A stretch of 64,000 nucleotides of DNA, taken from positions 8,340-72,339 of the forward strand of contig SIBR01000016.1 of the NCBI GenBank assembly GCA_009695065.1, written 5' to 3'. The first letter of the stretch is position 1; each line of letters starts with the position of its first letter. Below are positions 38,106 to 48,149 of the stretch, one piece after another. A program made the translations under genes and the position numbers. The DNA comes from Opitutus sp. Lineage in GTDB: Bacteria > Verrucomicrobiota > Verrucomicrobiae > Opitutales > Opitutaceae. The notes below the pieces were generated by a model. That model ran no database searches and was not told where the DNA came from. It saw nothing but the letters and a program-made list of their open reading frames with translations.

Positions 38106-39800
38106 ATGAATGCTGCGCTACGCCACGCGGGTCTCTTTTGTGCGGTGCTGTCACCGCTTTTTGCCCAGGGCACAATCTTCAGCAATCTCGGCCGTGACTA
38201 CGGCCGGTCGATGGTTATCTCGCCGCTGGGCATCGCCGCCACCAGCCACGCCCTCGCCTCGTCCGCTGCCGCGCAGATTCTCGCGCGGGGCGGATCCGCC
38301 GCCGACGCGGCCATCGCGGCCAACGCCGTGCTCTCGGTCGTCGAGCCGATGAAGAACGGGCCTGGCGGGGATGTTTTCGTGCTCTATTGGCAGGCCGCCA
38401 CGGGAAAGCTCTCCGGGCTGAACGGGTCCGGCCCGGCCCCGCGCGGTCTTACTCCCGCGTTCCTCGCACAAAAGGGCATCAAGACGATGCCGCAGGAGGG
38501 CATCCAGAGCTTCACGGTGCCCGGCGCCGTCGACGGCTGGGCAAAAATCCACGAGCGCTTCGGCAAATTGCCTTGGCGGGATCTTTTCACCGCCGCGATC
38601 GCTTATGCGGAAAAGGGGTTTCCGGTGACGGAGGCCATCGGCGAATCGTGGCTGCAGGCCGACAATCTCAAAAAAGTCCGGGCCTATCCCGAATCGGTGC
38701 GCGTATTTCTGCCGGGCGGTCAGCCGCCGCGGCAGGGCGAGGTCTTCCGCAATCCGGACATGGCGCGGATGCTGCGGATACTCGCGGAAAAGGGCCGTGA
38801 CGCTTATTATCAGGGGGAGATCGCCGCAGCGATCCTCAAGACCTCGCGCGCCATGGGCGGGACGATGACCGCCGAGGATCTCGCGGCGCATTCCGCCGAG
38901 TGGGTGGAGCCCGTGTCGGTCGATTACCGCGGATGGAAAGTCTACGAGCTGCCGCCGAACAGCCAGGGGATCGCCGCGCTCGAGATGCTCAACATCATGG
39001 AAACCGTGCCCGCGACCCCGCTGGGCGCCGCGAGCACGGCCGAGATGCACAAGCGGATCGAGGCCATGAAGCTCGCCTACTCCGATATTCGCCGCCACGT
39101 CGGCGATCCGCGCGACTACGCAGCGCCGATCGCTCGCCTGCTCTCCAAGGACTACGCCCGCCAGCGGGCGAAGCTCATCGACCCGGACCGGGCCAACGCC
39201 GACGTGCCGCCCGGCCAGATGGTCGGCAGCGACACGACCTACCTTACCATCGTCGACCGCGAGGGGAACATCGCGAGTTGGATCCAGAGCGTGTATTCGG
39301 AGTTTGGGTCCGGCGTCACGGCGGAGGGCATGGGCTTCATCCTGCAAAATCGCGGTGGCGGGTTCACGCTTGAGGCCGGCCACCCCAACGTGCTCGCGGG
39401 CGGCAAGCGCCCCTTTCACACCATCATCCCCGCCTTCATGGAGCGAGGCGACCTGCACATCGGCTTCGGCATCATGGGCGGAGCCAACCAGCCGCTGGCC
39501 CACGCCCAGTTCGTCTCGAACTTCGTCGACTACGGCATGAACCTCCAGGCGGCGCTGGAAGCCCCGCGCTTCACCAAGCGCAACGCCGGTGGCAACGACA
39601 TCGCCATCGAGGTCCGCGTGCCCGCGACCACCCTGCAGCAGCTCTCGGCCAAGGGGCACGAGATCTCGATTCGCCGGCCCTACACCCAGGAAATGGGCCG
39701 CGGCCAGGCGATCCTGCACGACTCGAAGACCGGCCTTAATTTCGCTGCCTCCGATCCGCGGGCCGACGGCGCGGCAACACCGGAACCGGTCGTCCGGTAA
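38106..39800 (+). CDS. ggt: Gamma-glutamyltransferase
   Basis: A 564-residue protein with a short N-terminal export signal. The large-subunit part contains GGSAADAAIAANAVLSVVEPMKNGPGGDVF. The autoprocessing site is GSD-TTYLTIVD, with Thr377 as the expected nucleophile and new N-terminus of the small subunit. Further conserved blocks are GSGVTAEGMGFILQNRGGGF and the late GRGQAI. By family it hydrolyses or transfers gamma-glutamyl groups, for example from glutathione, in the periplasm. Length and motifs are complete. ATG 38106 begins the hydrophobic leader. Confidence 0.92.
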   Translation: MNAALRHAGLFCAVLSPLFAQGTIFSNLGRDYGRSMVISPLGIAATSHALASSAAAQILARGGSAADAAIAANAVLSVVEPMKNGPGGDVFVLYWQAATGKLSGLNGSGPAPRGLTPAFLAQKGIKTMPQEGIQSFTVPGAVDGWAKIHERFGKLPWRDLFTAAIAYAEKGFPVTEAIGESWLQADNLKKVRAYPESVRVFLPGGQPPRQGEVFRNPDMARMLRILAEKGRDAYYQGEIAAAILKTSRAMGGTMTAEDLAAHSAEWVEPVSVDYRGWKVYELPPNSQGIAALEMLNIMETVPATPLGAASTAEMHKRIEAMKLAYSDIRRHVGDPRDYAAPIARLLSKDYARQRAKLIDPDRANADVPPGQMVGSDTTYLTIVDREGNIASWIQSVYSEFGSGVTAEGMGFILQNRGGGFTLEAGHPNVLAGGKRPFHTIIPAFMERGDLHIGFGIMGGANQPLAHAQFVSNFVDYGMNLQAALEAPRFTKRNAGGNDIAIEVRVPATTLQQLSAKGHEISIRRPYTQEMGRGQAILHDSKTGLNFAASDPRADGAATPEPVVR

Positions 39801-39805
39801 AAGCC

Positions 39806-41083
39806 TCAGTTCTTCGGGATGACGATCACGTCCGCCTCGGGACGCAGACCGTAGTCGGGCCCGAGCGTCTTGTAATCCTTGCCCGCACGGGCGTTCAGAT
39901 CCCAAGCCACCTTCCCGTCGCGCAGCGTCAGCTCGCAAAAAATGCGCTGGTCGCCGGGCAAGCGGCCGCCCTTGCTGTCGCCGTAGCCGTACTCACCGCC
40001 GGACACGCGCAACACCGCCACGTCCGCCACGGCCCCGACCGTGAGGTGGCCCAACTCCGGATGGTTGATCATCTTCGCCGGATTCCAAGTCGAGCGCAGG
40101 ACGATCTCCTTGAGCGGCATGCCCATGACGAGAAACTTCGACATCGTCGTAGGCATGTCCATCAGCCCCGTGTTCATGCTGGTGGCGTGCAAATCCGTCG
40201 AAATCGAATCGGGGTAGAAGCCGAGTTTGATCGCGGGCACGGCATTGCGAAAAACGAAGCTGCCGGCGCCGTGGCCGACGTCGAACTTCACGCCGCGCGC
40301 CCGGGCCCGGTACAGGTAATCGTAGACTTTGCCCTCCTCGTTTATCCAAGGGACGCTCGCCCGAAAGCAGTGTGTGCTGATGTCGCCTGGCCGGAGATGC
40401 TCGGTCACGAGTTGCCAGTAGGGCCGCTCGGGGCGGAAGTAACCAAAATCGACCATCACCGGGATGTTGGCGGCCTTGCCGGCTTCGACGGCCCGGTCGA
40501 CCGAGTTCCAATTTGGTTTTTCATAGTGGGCGGATTTCACCCCCACGACCACGTCCTTGTGCTTGATGGCCAGCCGGGCGACCTGATCGGGCTGGAATTC
40601 GCTCTCGACCTGTTCCGCAGCGTTCGTGGACATGCCGAGTCCCGCGATATTGATCAGGGCAAACACCCGCGTCTGCGCGCGGTCGATGACCGTGTGCCGG
40701 AACGTTTCAAAATTCCTCCAGCCCGCGGTGCCCGCGTCGACCATCGTCGTCACGCCGGTGCGAAAGCTGAAGCCGTCGGGCAGCACGCTGTTGTCGCCGG
40801 CCCAGGCATCCTTGAGTCCGGTCGTGGCGAAAAGATGCACGTGGATATCCACGAGACCCGGCGTCACATAGAGCCCCTTCACGTCGACCACCTGCTTCGC
40901 CTGCGCCGGATCGATCCGGGCGGCAACGGCCGCGACCTTGCCGTCTGTGACGGCGACATCCATGAGCCCGTCACGGTTGTTTTTTCCGTCGATGACATGG
41001 CCGCCCTGCAGGAGCAGATCATAGGGCTGGGCCGCGGCCGACACGGCTAACAGGCAGGCAATAGCGGCGGGAAGGATTCTCAT
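39806..41083 (-). CDS. Exported amidohydrolase/deacetylase (D-aminoacylase/dihydroorotase-like)
   Basis: A 425-residue protein with a signal peptide (MRILPAAIACLLAVSAAAQ). Metal-site residues of the urease-type superfamily are visible: HxH in DIHVHLF, a Lys in VVGVKSAHYEKP that could be carboxylated, His in STHCF, His in DVGHGAG, and Asp in STDLHATS. The N- and C-terminal beta segments (LLLQGGHVIDG, VGAVADVAVLRV) complete the composite fold. By family it hydrolyses an amide or cyclic amide. Convergent with ggt (5-base gap). Substrate unknown. Confidence 0.87.
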   Translation of the reverse strand: MRILPAAIACLLAVSAAAQPYDLLLQGGHVIDGKNNRDGLMDVAVTDGKVAAVAARIDPAQAKQVVDVKGLYVTPGLVDIHVHLFATTGLKDAWAGDNSVLPDGFSFRTGVTTMVDAGTAGWRNFETFRHTVIDRAQTRVFALINIAGLGMSTNAAEQVESEFQPDQVARLAIKHKDVVVGVKSAHYEKPNWNSVDRAVEAGKAANIPVMVDFGYFRPERPYWQLVTEHLRPGDISTHCFRASVPWINEEGKVYDYLYRARARGVKFDVGHGAGSFVFRNAVPAIKLGFYPDSISTDLHATSMNTGLMDMPTTMSKFLVMGMPLKEIVLRSTWNPAKMINHPELGHLTVGAVADVAVLRVSGGEYGYGDSKGGRLPGDQRIFCELTLRDGKVAWDLNARAGKDYKTLGPDYGLRPEADVIVIPKN

Positions 41084-41185
41084 ACGCGATTTCGTTTTGG
41101 GGAGGAACGGGGTAAGGGCGCGGCGGCGCGGAAAAAATCCATCCACCGCCACTCGGCCCGGCGGATGGATGCGTTCGAATCGTGA

Positions 41186-42613
41186 TTACAGTTTCTTCAC
41201 CCGGAAACTGCGGAACGCCACCGGGTCGTTGTGGCCGGCGAAACCGATCAGGCCCTTGGCGCGATCGAGCCCCTTCGGCGGATGTTCGATCTGGCTGCGA
41301 TCGAACTTGTCGATGTCGACATCGAGAATCTTGGTGCCGTTGAGGGTCACCTTGATGGTCTGCCCGCGCACTTCGATTTCCTCGTAGTTCCATTCGCCCA
41401 CGGGGCGCAGAAAGCCGTGCTTGGCGCCGACGCAGTGATAAAGGCTGCCATGATATTGCGTGGCCAGCAGTGGCTTCGTCGGATGCGCGGCATTGTAGCC
41501 ATCGCTATCGAGCACCTGGATCTCCAGCCCGTCGGAGGCGGACTTGCCGCCGAGCGGCGTGCGTAGCGCGATGCCGTTGTTGCCCGCCGGGGGCAACTTG
41601 AACTCCACGCGAATGATGAAGTTTTCGAATTCGTCCTTGGTGAGGAGGTCGCCGCCCTTGCCCGGTTTGCAGACAATGGCGCCGTTCTTCATTTCGTAGT
41701 TAGCCACCGCGCCCTGCCAGTTGCTTAGGTCCCGGCCGTTGACCAATTCGGTGAAACCCTGATTGTCGCGCGCCGCGAGCGTGCGGTTGGCCTCTTCGGC
41801 GCCGATCTCTCGAATGTAGACATTGCGCCAGCGGATCTCGCTGCCGTGGGTCTGCAATTGAATCGGACCTTTGGCGAAGACCGGATCGCGCATGAGACCG
41901 TTGGGAAGCTTCTCCGCTTTTTTCTTGGCGTCGGATTTGCCCGCTTTGCCATAGGCAAGGTAACCCGCCTTCTGATTCGCGAAAAAGTTTTCGAGCACCG
42001 CGTTGTGGACCACGACTTCACCGTTGAATTCGACCGTGACGCGCTCGCCGATCATTTTAATTTTCATGGTGTTCCACTCACCGAACGGCTTGTCCATTTT
42101 CTTGGAGGGGTCCTTGCCGGGGGAACCCTTGCTGTTGTTCCAGAGCCCGCCCGAACCCTTGTCCTGACCGAGGCCACGCGGATCGCCCTTGGTCGTGTCC
42201 CAGATCTGAACCTGCGGCGTGCCGCGCAGATAGAGGCCGCTGTCGCCAGCGGGCAGGGCCTTATAGTCGACCCAGAGTTCGAAATCGCCGTAGTCCTTGT
42301 CGGAGGTCGCGTAGAGGCCGTGACCGTCGTTGACGAGTTCGCCGTTTTCCACCCGCCAGTGGGCATTGATGTGCTCGGGACCCTGCTTGCCCACCGGCAA
42401 TCCGCCGGAAATGGACTTCCGCTTATACTCTTCGCGGGCTTCGGGGGTCATCTTCCACAGTTCAGTGGGATTCTTCGTTCCCCAGCCATACCAGCCGGAA
42501 AGGTCTTTGCTGTTGAAGAGCGCCGTGAAGCCCGGCGGCGGCGTGTTGTTGGCGGCACGCAGCGGCAGGGCCAGCGCGGCGAGAATGAGATAAGCGAGCA
42601 ACTTGATTTTCAT
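41186..42613 (-). CDS. Secreted protein with two DUF1080 (3-keto-disaccharide hydrolase) domains
   Basis: A 475-residue protein with a signal peptide (MKIKLLAYLILAALALPLRA). Domain 1 (about 30-260) starts FTALFNSKDLSGWYGW and contains GDFELWVDYKALPAGDSGLYLRG and the RWRNVYIREI end. Domain 2 (about 270-475) repeats the pattern: FTELVNGRDLSNWQG, FIIRVEFKLPPAGNNGIALRT, and GLIGFAGHNDPVAFRSFRVK. These are LamG-like sandwiches common in planctomycetes and verrucomicrobia; some members cleave 3-keto-glycosides. The amidohydrolase gene follows 102 bases downstream. Confidence 0.9.
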   Translation of the reverse strand: MKIKLLAYLILAALALPLRAANNTPPPGFTALFNSKDLSGWYGWGTKNPTELWKMTPEAREEYKRKSISGGLPVGKQGPEHINAHWRVENGELVNDGHGLYATSDKDYGDFELWVDYKALPAGDSGLYLRGTPQVQIWDTTKGDPRGLGQDKGSGGLWNNSKGSPGKDPSKKMDKPFGEWNTMKIKMIGERVTVEFNGEVVVHNAVLENFFANQKAGYLAYGKAGKSDAKKKAEKLPNGLMRDPVFAKGPIQLQTHGSEIRWRNVYIREIGAEEANRTLAARDNQGFTELVNGRDLSNWQGAVANYEMKNGAIVCKPGKGGDLLTKDEFENFIIRVEFKLPPAGNNGIALRTPLGGKSASDGLEIQVLDSDGYNAAHPTKPLLATQYHGSLYHCVGAKHGFLRPVGEWNYEEIEVRGQTIKVTLNGTKILDVDIDKFDRSQIEHPPKGLDRAKGLIGFAGHNDPVAFRSFRVKKL

Positions 42614-42778
42614 GGTTGGGAAGAAAGAGGGGGAAGGCAGAACGCGACACCCCATGACTGGGGTCGGGGATGGAGTCGCGTAGGGAACACAAAAGATCCG
42701 GCCCCACGTAAAACAACCTAATTTCACCGGCGGGCTCACTTCGCTCTCCCCACCGCGCTCCGTCCCGGCGATCTGCGT

Positions 42779-43240
42779 TCAACGCCGTGCGTCCTGCCGC
42801 AACTGCTCCCGCCGCACCGACGATGGAATATTCTGGTCGAGCCAGGTTTCCGCGGCCGCGGGATTGATCGCGAACCATTCCCGCGCGAGCCGATCCACCA
42901 TCTCGTCGGTGCGGTCGGGCGCGGGCAGCGAACTAAGCCAGTCGGCCGCCCGCACCGGAGAGGCGAACAAGCGTTCCTCGAAAACTTGCCGCAGCGCCCG
43001 ATCGCGCTCCGGACCAAGCAGGCCCTCGGGTGAACGGGCCGCCGGCACTGCGCGGGTTTGAGCAAGCGTATCGGCCACTTCGCGACTCCGAAACGACGCG
43101 ATGCCCAAACCCGCATCGATTCCGGCCAGGGCCGCTTCGCGCGGCGTGCCGGCGGGCAAGGCGTGTGCCCACGCCAGCGCCGCCTTCGGATCTCGGGCCA
43201 CCCAAGTCCGGCCGATCGCCCCAACCAAAAGCCAGCGATC
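42779..43240 (-). pseudogene. 3' fragment of a repeat protein (WAxxDPxAALAWAxxLP type)
   Basis: The visible part reads TWVARDPKAALAWAHALPAG, then AALAGIDAGLGIASF, VRAADWLSSLPAPDRTDEM and AREWFAINPAAAETWLDQN. These are helical repeats resembling large exported verrucomicrobial proteins in which WA-DP-AA-W units recur. There is no start or signal in this frame; upstream residues become arbitrary near 43240, where a different gene's 5' part begins in another frame. Probably the tail of a lost gene joined to the next fragment by deletion. Confidence 0.55.
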
Positions 43241-43449
43241 GCGCCCATGCCAGCACCGCGGACGGGCACGTAGAGATCGATCTTCTCGGCACGCCCCGGT
43301 TCGAGAAACGCGATGCCCCTGATCACTTTCACCTCTGCCGCGGACGATCCGGACCCAAAGATGAGGGACAACACCCCGAGCAGGAATAAAAACCGGCGGG
43401 TCAGGCTGGCGGCAAACCCTCCGTGCCAAGAGGCGTGGAAAGCATGCAT
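43240..43449 (-). pseudogene. 5' fragment of an exported alpha/beta hydrolase
   Basis: ATG 43449 opens a good signal peptide ([22 protein letters not shown]). It is followed by VKVIRGIAFLEPGRAEKIDLYVP, a start typical of exported BD-FAE-like esterases, where an HGGG oxyanion block would follow. That block and all catalytic residues are missing; after about 70 residues the frame becomes nonsense at the junction with the repeat-protein fragment. A truncated remnant. Confidence 0.55.
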
Positions 43450-43583
43450 CGGGACTGGGGGACGACCTGACTGGCCTTGGCATGACAAAACGGCGCCCAA
43501 GCTCAAGGACTCCGCCGGACCGGACCCGTCGAAAGATGCCGGCCTGCCTTGAAGGCCGCCGCGAGTTCCGACTCACTCGGCCC

Positions 43584-44606
43584 ATGAGCTCGAACCCCGG
43601 AAGCGCCCCCACACTCCGCCGGCGGCGCCTCGGCGCGCAGGGACCCGAGATCGCGGAGATCGGCCTCGGCTGCATGGGCATGAGCGAGTTCTACGATCCG
43701 GCGCGCATGAACGACGACGAATCCATCCGCGTCATCCATCGCTACCTCGACGCCGGCGGAAACTTCCTGGACACCGCCGACGTGTACGGCGTCGGTCGCA
43801 ACGAAACGCTCGTGGGGAAGGCACTTGCCGGCCGGCGCGAGTCCGTCGTGCTCGCGACCAAGTTCGGCAATTCGCGCGGCCCCCAAGGCGAATTCCTCGG
43901 GATCCGCGGCGATGCGGCCTACGTGCGCGCGTGCTGCGATGCCAGCTTGCGCCGGCTCAACGTCGAGACGATCGACCTCTACTATCAGCATCGCGTCGAT
44001 CCGAAGGTTCCGATCGAAGAAACCCTCGGCGCGATGGCCGAACTCGTCCGCGTGGGCAAGGTGCGCTACCTCGGCCTCTCGGAGGCCGCCCCGGCCACGA
44101 TCCGGCGCGCGGCGAAGGTGCATCCGATCGCAGCCCTCCAGACGGAATATTCGCTCTGGAGCCGGGACGCCGAGGCGGAGATCCTGCCGACGGTTCGCGA
44201 GCTGGGCATCACGTTGGTCGCCTACAGCCCGCTCGGTCGCGGCTTTTTGGCGGGCCAGTTCAAGCGTTTCGAGGACCTGGCGGCGGACGACTGGCGGCGA
44301 AACTCGCCGCGCTTTCAGGGCGAAAACTTCCAAAAGAACCTCGATCTCGTAACGAAGATCGAGGTTCTCGCCCGACGCAAAGGCTGCACCGCGGGACAGC
44401 TCGCCCTCGCGTGGGTCATGGCTCAAGGCAACGACATCGTGCCCATTCCCGGCACGAAGCGGACCAGTTTTCTCGACGAGAACCTCGGCGCAGCGGCCGT
44501 CGTCCTCACTCCGGAGGATCGGCGGGAGATCGACGTAATTCTCCCGGCCGGTTCCGCCGCGGGCGACCGCTACGCCGCACCCGGTATGGCGACGGTGAAT
44601 CGGTAA
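43584..44606 (+). CDS. Aldo/keto reductase
   Basis: A 340-residue cytosolic enzyme. The AKR tetrad is visible: Asp and Tyr in [11 protein letters not shown], Lys in VLATKFG, and His in DLYYQHRVD. The NADPH pocket shows [10 protein letters not shown] and the late PIPGTKR. By family it reduces aldehydes or ketones with NADPH. ATG 43584 was selected because the barrel begins about 12 residues later. Convergent with engB, six bases apart. Confidence 0.92.
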   Translation: MSSNPGSAPTLRRRRLGAQGPEIAEIGLGCMGMSEFYDPARMNDDESIRVIHRYLDAGGNFLDTADVYGVGRNETLVGKALAGRRESVVLATKFGNSRGPQGEFLGIRGDAAYVRACCDASLRRLNVETIDLYYQHRVDPKVPIEETLGAMAELVRVGKVRYLGLSEAAPATIRRAAKVHPIAALQTEYSLWSRDAEAEILPTVRELGITLVAYSPLGRGFLAGQFKRFEDLAADDWRRNSPRFQGENFQKNLDLVTKIEVLARRKGCTAGQLALAWVMAQGNDIVPIPGTKRTSFLDENLGAAAVVLTPEDRREIDVILPAGSAAGDRYAAPGMATVNR

Positions 44607-44612
44607 CCGGCC

Positions 44613-45224
44613 TCAACCGGTGGTGCGATTGTGTTTTGTCAGGGTCGCCGCGATGTAGGTGAGAATGTCCGACCGGCCGGCGCTGGTCTTCGACGAGCTC
44701 GTGAGGATATCGGGCAGCTCGGTGCGCCATTCGCCCATCGTCTTTTTGAAGACGTCGATGTTGGCGCGGCCCTGTGACGCGGACTGTTTGTCGGTCTTGG
44801 TGAAAATCAACGCGAACGGCACGGCGCAGCCCTCGAGCCAGCGCAGGAACTCGATGTCGATCGGCTGCGGCGGCAGCCGTGAGTCGATCAACACAAACAC
44901 GCACCGCAGGTTACGCCGGCCCGAGATGAAGCCGGCCACCGCGTCGTTGAACTCAAGGCGACGCTGCTTGCCGACCTCCGCGTAGCCGTAGCCCGGGAGG
45001 TCGACGAGGCACCAAGCCCCGTTGATCAGGAAAAAATTGATCAGCTTCGTCTTGCCCGGGGCGTCGGAAACCTTGGCGAGTTTGCGCCGCTCGGTGAGCA
45101 GATTGATCAGCGAGGACTTGCCGACGTTGGAGCGCCCGATGAACGCGAATTCCGGCAGCGCCCATTTGGGGCACGCGCGCAGGTCGGGAGCGCTGACTTC
45201 GAATTCGGCGGATTTGATTTTCAT
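44613..45224 (-). CDS. engB: Ribosome biogenesis GTP-binding protein EngB (YsxC/YihA)
   Basis: A 203-residue protein. The GTPase motifs are G1 GRSNVGKSS, G2 around APGKTKLINFF, G3 DLPGYGYAEVGK, and G4 TKTD, with a G5-like SSS near residue 180. Length and order match EngB, which assists assembly of the large ribosomal subunit. The YkgJ-like gene lies upstream on the same strand with a 64-base gap. Confidence 0.95.
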   Translation of the reverse strand: MKIKSAEFEVSAPDLRACPKWALPEFAFIGRSNVGKSSLINLLTERRKLAKVSDAPGKTKLINFFLINGAWCLVDLPGYGYAEVGKQRRLEFNDAVAGFISGRRNLRCVFVLIDSRLPPQPIDIEFLRWLEGCAVPFALIFTKTDKQSASQGRANIDVFKKTMGEWRTELPDILTSSSKTSAGRSDILTYIAATLTKHNRTTG

Positions 45225-45288
45225 GAGAGCGGACGACGGCGGAAAAAAGCGAGATGGACCCGATGACGCCGGAGCGAGAATGGTGCGG

Positions 45289-45612
45289 TCATGGGAGCGC
45301 GGCGCGCGGCGCCAGCGAACCACGCCGGCCGGAGACCGCACGGCGACAAAGGGAAGCGCCGCGCTGAAAATCGCGACAGACCTGCGGGCGACGCTCGTAG
45401 ATGGTGCAGAGCTGCGTCGCGGCATCGAGGGCCACACACGCCCCGTCGCCGTGCTGGTCCATACAGCGCACGCCGGAATGCTCGACGACGAACTCCTCGG
45501 GCACGTCGTCCACCAGCGGCGTGAGCTCGACAAGGAGGTGGCAGCATTTGCCGCAACTGGTGCAGGCGGGAAGGTCGTCGAGGGCGTCGAGCATCGGTGG
45601 TCGGTCCATCAT
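45289..45612 (-). CDS. YkgJ-family cysteine-cluster (zinc/iron-chelating) protein
   Basis: A 107-residue protein with the cluster CTSCGKCCHLL near the N-terminus and further cysteines in GVRCMDQ, GACVAL, LCTIYERRPQVCRDF and SLC. This is the CxxCxxCC pattern of the YkgJ family, thought to bind zinc or iron-sulfur. Adjacent Met codons at 45612 and 45609 are equivalent starts. The role is unknown; it probably shares a transcript with engB. Its start faces the Ldh-family gene across 96 bases. Confidence 0.8.
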   Translation of the reverse strand: MMDRPPMLDALDDLPACTSCGKCCHLLVELTPLVDDVPEEFVVEHSGVRCMDQHGDGACVALDAATQLCTIYERRPQVCRDFQRGASLCRRAVSGRRGSLAPRAALP

Positions 45613-45708
45613 GCACAGATCCGGGCCGGCGGCGACGCCTCGTTTCGAACCATCGCGGCTGGCCGAGTTTTCGCTAGCGGCCGACCGCGGGGATCGTAAT
45701 CTGCCGCG

Positions 45709-46764
45709 ATGTCCAACCGCCACACACCCGCCGCCCTCCGAGAGTTCGCGACCGCGCTGTTGCAACGCAGCGGCCTCGACGCCGACAAGGCGCAGGTCGT
45801 GGCGGACATTCTCGTCGAGGGCGACCTGCTCGGCCACGATACCCACGGCCTCGCGTTGCTGCCGACCTATCTAAGCGAAATCGAGAAGGGCAGCATGACG
45901 AAGACGGGCCAGCCCAAGGTGCTGGCGGACTTTCCCGCCGCGGTGAACTGGGATGGACTCCGACTGCCCGGCCCGTGGCTCACACTGCGCGCCATCGAAC
46001 TGGCCGCCGAACGCGCGAAAACCTACGGCACCTGCACCGTCATCATTCGGCGCAGCCATCATATCGCGTGCCTCGCCGCGTATCTCCAACGCTTCACCGA
46101 GCGCGGCCTGATGGTCGTGATCATGTCGTCCGATCCCGCGGTGGCGGGCGTCGCCCCGCACGGTGGCCGCCGGAATGTTTTCACCCAGAATCCGATCGCA
46201 GCCGGCTGGCCCACCGACGGCGACCCCGTGCTGCTGGATTTTTCGGCGTCGATCACGACCGGTGGCCTCACGCGCCGGCTGTTTAATGAAGGAAGAAAAT
46301 TTCCGGGCATGTGGGGCGTCGACTTCGAAGGCGTACCGACCGACGACCCGAAGAAAATTCTGAGCGACCCGCCGGGCGCACTGCTCCCGGCCGGAGGCCT
46401 CGATCATGGGCACAAGGGTTATTCGCTGGCCCTGCTCGTCGAGGCGATCACCGGTGGCCTCGCGGGCTACGGCCGGGCCGACAAGCTCGAAGGGTGGGGT
46501 GCGACCGTTTGCGTGCAGGTGTTCGAACCCGCGCTTTTCGGAGGACGCGAAAACTTTGTCCGCCAGATGGCGCATGTCGCCCGGGCCTGCCGCGCCACTC
46601 CGCCTCTCCCCGGAGTCGAGCGCGTGCGGATGCCGGGCGAAAACGGCCTGCGGCGCCGTGCGGATCAACTGGCCCGCGGCGTCAGCTTGTATCCGAGCAT
46701 CATGCCCGCCCTCACCCCTTGGAGCGAAAAGTACGGCGTGCCGCTGCCGGCGGCGAAGGCGTAA
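45709..46764 (+). CDS. Ldh-family (malate/L-lactate/ureidoglycolate-type) oxidoreductase
   Basis: A 351-residue NAD(P)-dependent enzyme of the YlbC/ComC fold. It shows LLGHDTHGLALLP near the N-terminus (with the catalytic-region His), RRSHHIACLAAYL, NPIAAGWPTDGDPVLLDFSAS, and GGLDHGHKGYSLALLVEAI. By family it oxidises a 2-hydroxy acid with NAD or NADP; the substrate cannot be assigned. Start ATG 45709. Confidence 0.88.
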   Translation: MSNRHTPAALREFATALLQRSGLDADKAQVVADILVEGDLLGHDTHGLALLPTYLSEIEKGSMTKTGQPKVLADFPAAVNWDGLRLPGPWLTLRAIELAAERAKTYGTCTVIIRRSHHIACLAAYLQRFTERGLMVVIMSSDPAVAGVAPHGGRRNVFTQNPIAAGWPTDGDPVLLDFSASITTGGLTRRLFNEGRKFPGMWGVDFEGVPTDDPKKILSDPPGALLPAGGLDHGHKGYSLALLVEAITGGLAGYGRADKLEGWGATVCVQVFEPALFGGRENFVRQMAHVARACRATPPLPGVERVRMPGENGLRRRADQLARGVSLYPSIMPALTPWSEKYGVPLPAAKA

Positions 46765-46815
46765 AGGCCCGCCCCGGGTGACCTGATCGCCTCCCCCCGG
46801 CCACTCACGGCCTTT

Positions 46816-48006
46816 CTACCGGTCCTTCGCTTCGCCGAGGCTGCGCACGGCGAGTTCCGCCAACAACGCGACGCCGGTCGGGATCGCCGCATCGTTGAAG
46901 TCGAAACGCGGGTTGTGCAGGAGCGGGTAGCTGCCTTCGCGGCCGTCGTGAAACCCGAGAAAAACGAAACTACCCGGGGCCCGATCGAGGTAGTACGCAA
47001 AGTCCTCCGCGCCCATGGTGGGATGATCGAGTTCGACCCGCTTTTCCCTGCCGAAGCAGTCGTCGATCGTGCGGCGCGCGAGATCGGTCATGGCTACGTC
47101 GTTGAGCAGCGGCGGACAGGGCGATTCGCTGAACCGGACCCGCGCGGTGGCCCGGAATGCGGCCGACACATTTCCCGCCATCCGCGCGATCGCAGTCCGG
47201 ATCTGCGCCTGCAACGGCGCCGTCAGCGTGCGGAAGGTGCCCTCCAGCCGGGCCGTTTCCGGAATGATGTTGGTGGTCGTGCCCGCCTCGATCCGGCCGA
47301 CGGTGACGACGGCGGTATCCCACGGATTGATCTCCCGGCTGATGATCGCCTGCAACGCCGTGGTCAGGTGCGCGGCCACCACCACGGGATCGATGCTGGC
47401 GCCGGGATTCGCGCCGTGACTGCCCCGGCCGGTGATCTCGATATAGAAATTGCAGGCACTCGCCATCATGCAGCCGTTTCTGACACCGACGTGCCCGAGC
47501 GGCAGTTCAGGCCAGCCATGCAGGCCGAAGACCGCAGCAACATCGTCGAGCACACCCTCACGGACCATCAAGGCGGCTCCGCTGGTGATTTCCTCCGCCG
47601 GCTGAAAAAGCAGTTTCACCGTGCCGGGAAGCTGCGCGAGATTTTCCTGCAACACCCGGGCCACGCCACAGAGCACGGCGGCGTGGCCGTCGTGACCGCA
47701 GGCATGCATGCGGCCGGGAATTTGCGAGGCATACGGCAGCCCGGTTTCCTCCCGGATCGGAAGCGCGTCGATATCCGCCCGCAGCGCCACCGTGCGGGAC
47801 CCGTGGCCCTTGATCGTGGCGACGAGACCGGTGCCCTTCGCGTAACCGCGCTGCACGGCGATGCCACTGGCCTCGAGAAACTGCGCCACGCGCCCGGACG
47901 TCCATTGCTCCTCGAAGCCGATCTCGGGATGCGTGTGCAATTCGCGGCGCAGCGCGACGAGTTCCGGGAGGTGGCGGGCGATGGAGTCGGCAAAACGGGT
48001 GTTCAT
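46816..48006 (-). CDS. M20 family amidohydrolase (hippurate hydrolase/IAA-amino-acid hydrolase-like)
   Basis: A 396-residue cytosolic enzyme. Metal-site blocks are LRADIDALPI, GRMHACGHDGHAAVLCG, and the Glu pair in FQPAEEITSGA; GSHGANPG marks the dimerisation domain and PTMGAEDFAYYL the last ligand. By family it removes an acyl group from an N-acyl amino acid. The complete set of motifs suggests activity. The DEAD-box helicase gene follows upstream in coordinate order on the same strand with a 143-base gap. Confidence 0.92.
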   Translation of the reverse strand: MNTRFADSIARHLPELVALRRELHTHPEIGFEEQWTSGRVAQFLEASGIAVQRGYAKGTGLVATIKGHGSRTVALRADIDALPIREETGLPYASQIPGRMHACGHDGHAAVLCGVARVLQENLAQLPGTVKLLFQPAEEITSGAALMVREGVLDDVAAVFGLHGWPELPLGHVGVRNGCMMASACNFYIEITGRGSHGANPGASIDPVVVAAHLTTALQAIISREINPWDTAVVTVGRIEAGTTTNIIPETARLEGTFRTLTAPLQAQIRTAIARMAGNVSAAFRATARVRFSESPCPPLLNDVAMTDLARRTIDDCFGREKRVELDHPTMGAEDFAYYLDRAPGSFVFLGFHDGREGSYPLLHNPRFDFNDAAIPTGVALLAELAVRSLGEAKDR

Positions 48007-48149
48007 GAGAGAGGCGGCGGATATCCGGCAGCGGGATGACTCAGATCGTGCGGACCGACCTTCACGAAACCAGCCTGAAGTGGTCCGGCGGACCGAGCAG
48101 CGTTTCGACCGGCGAGAATTTCCGCTTCACCAACCGTCGCGACGGCGGG

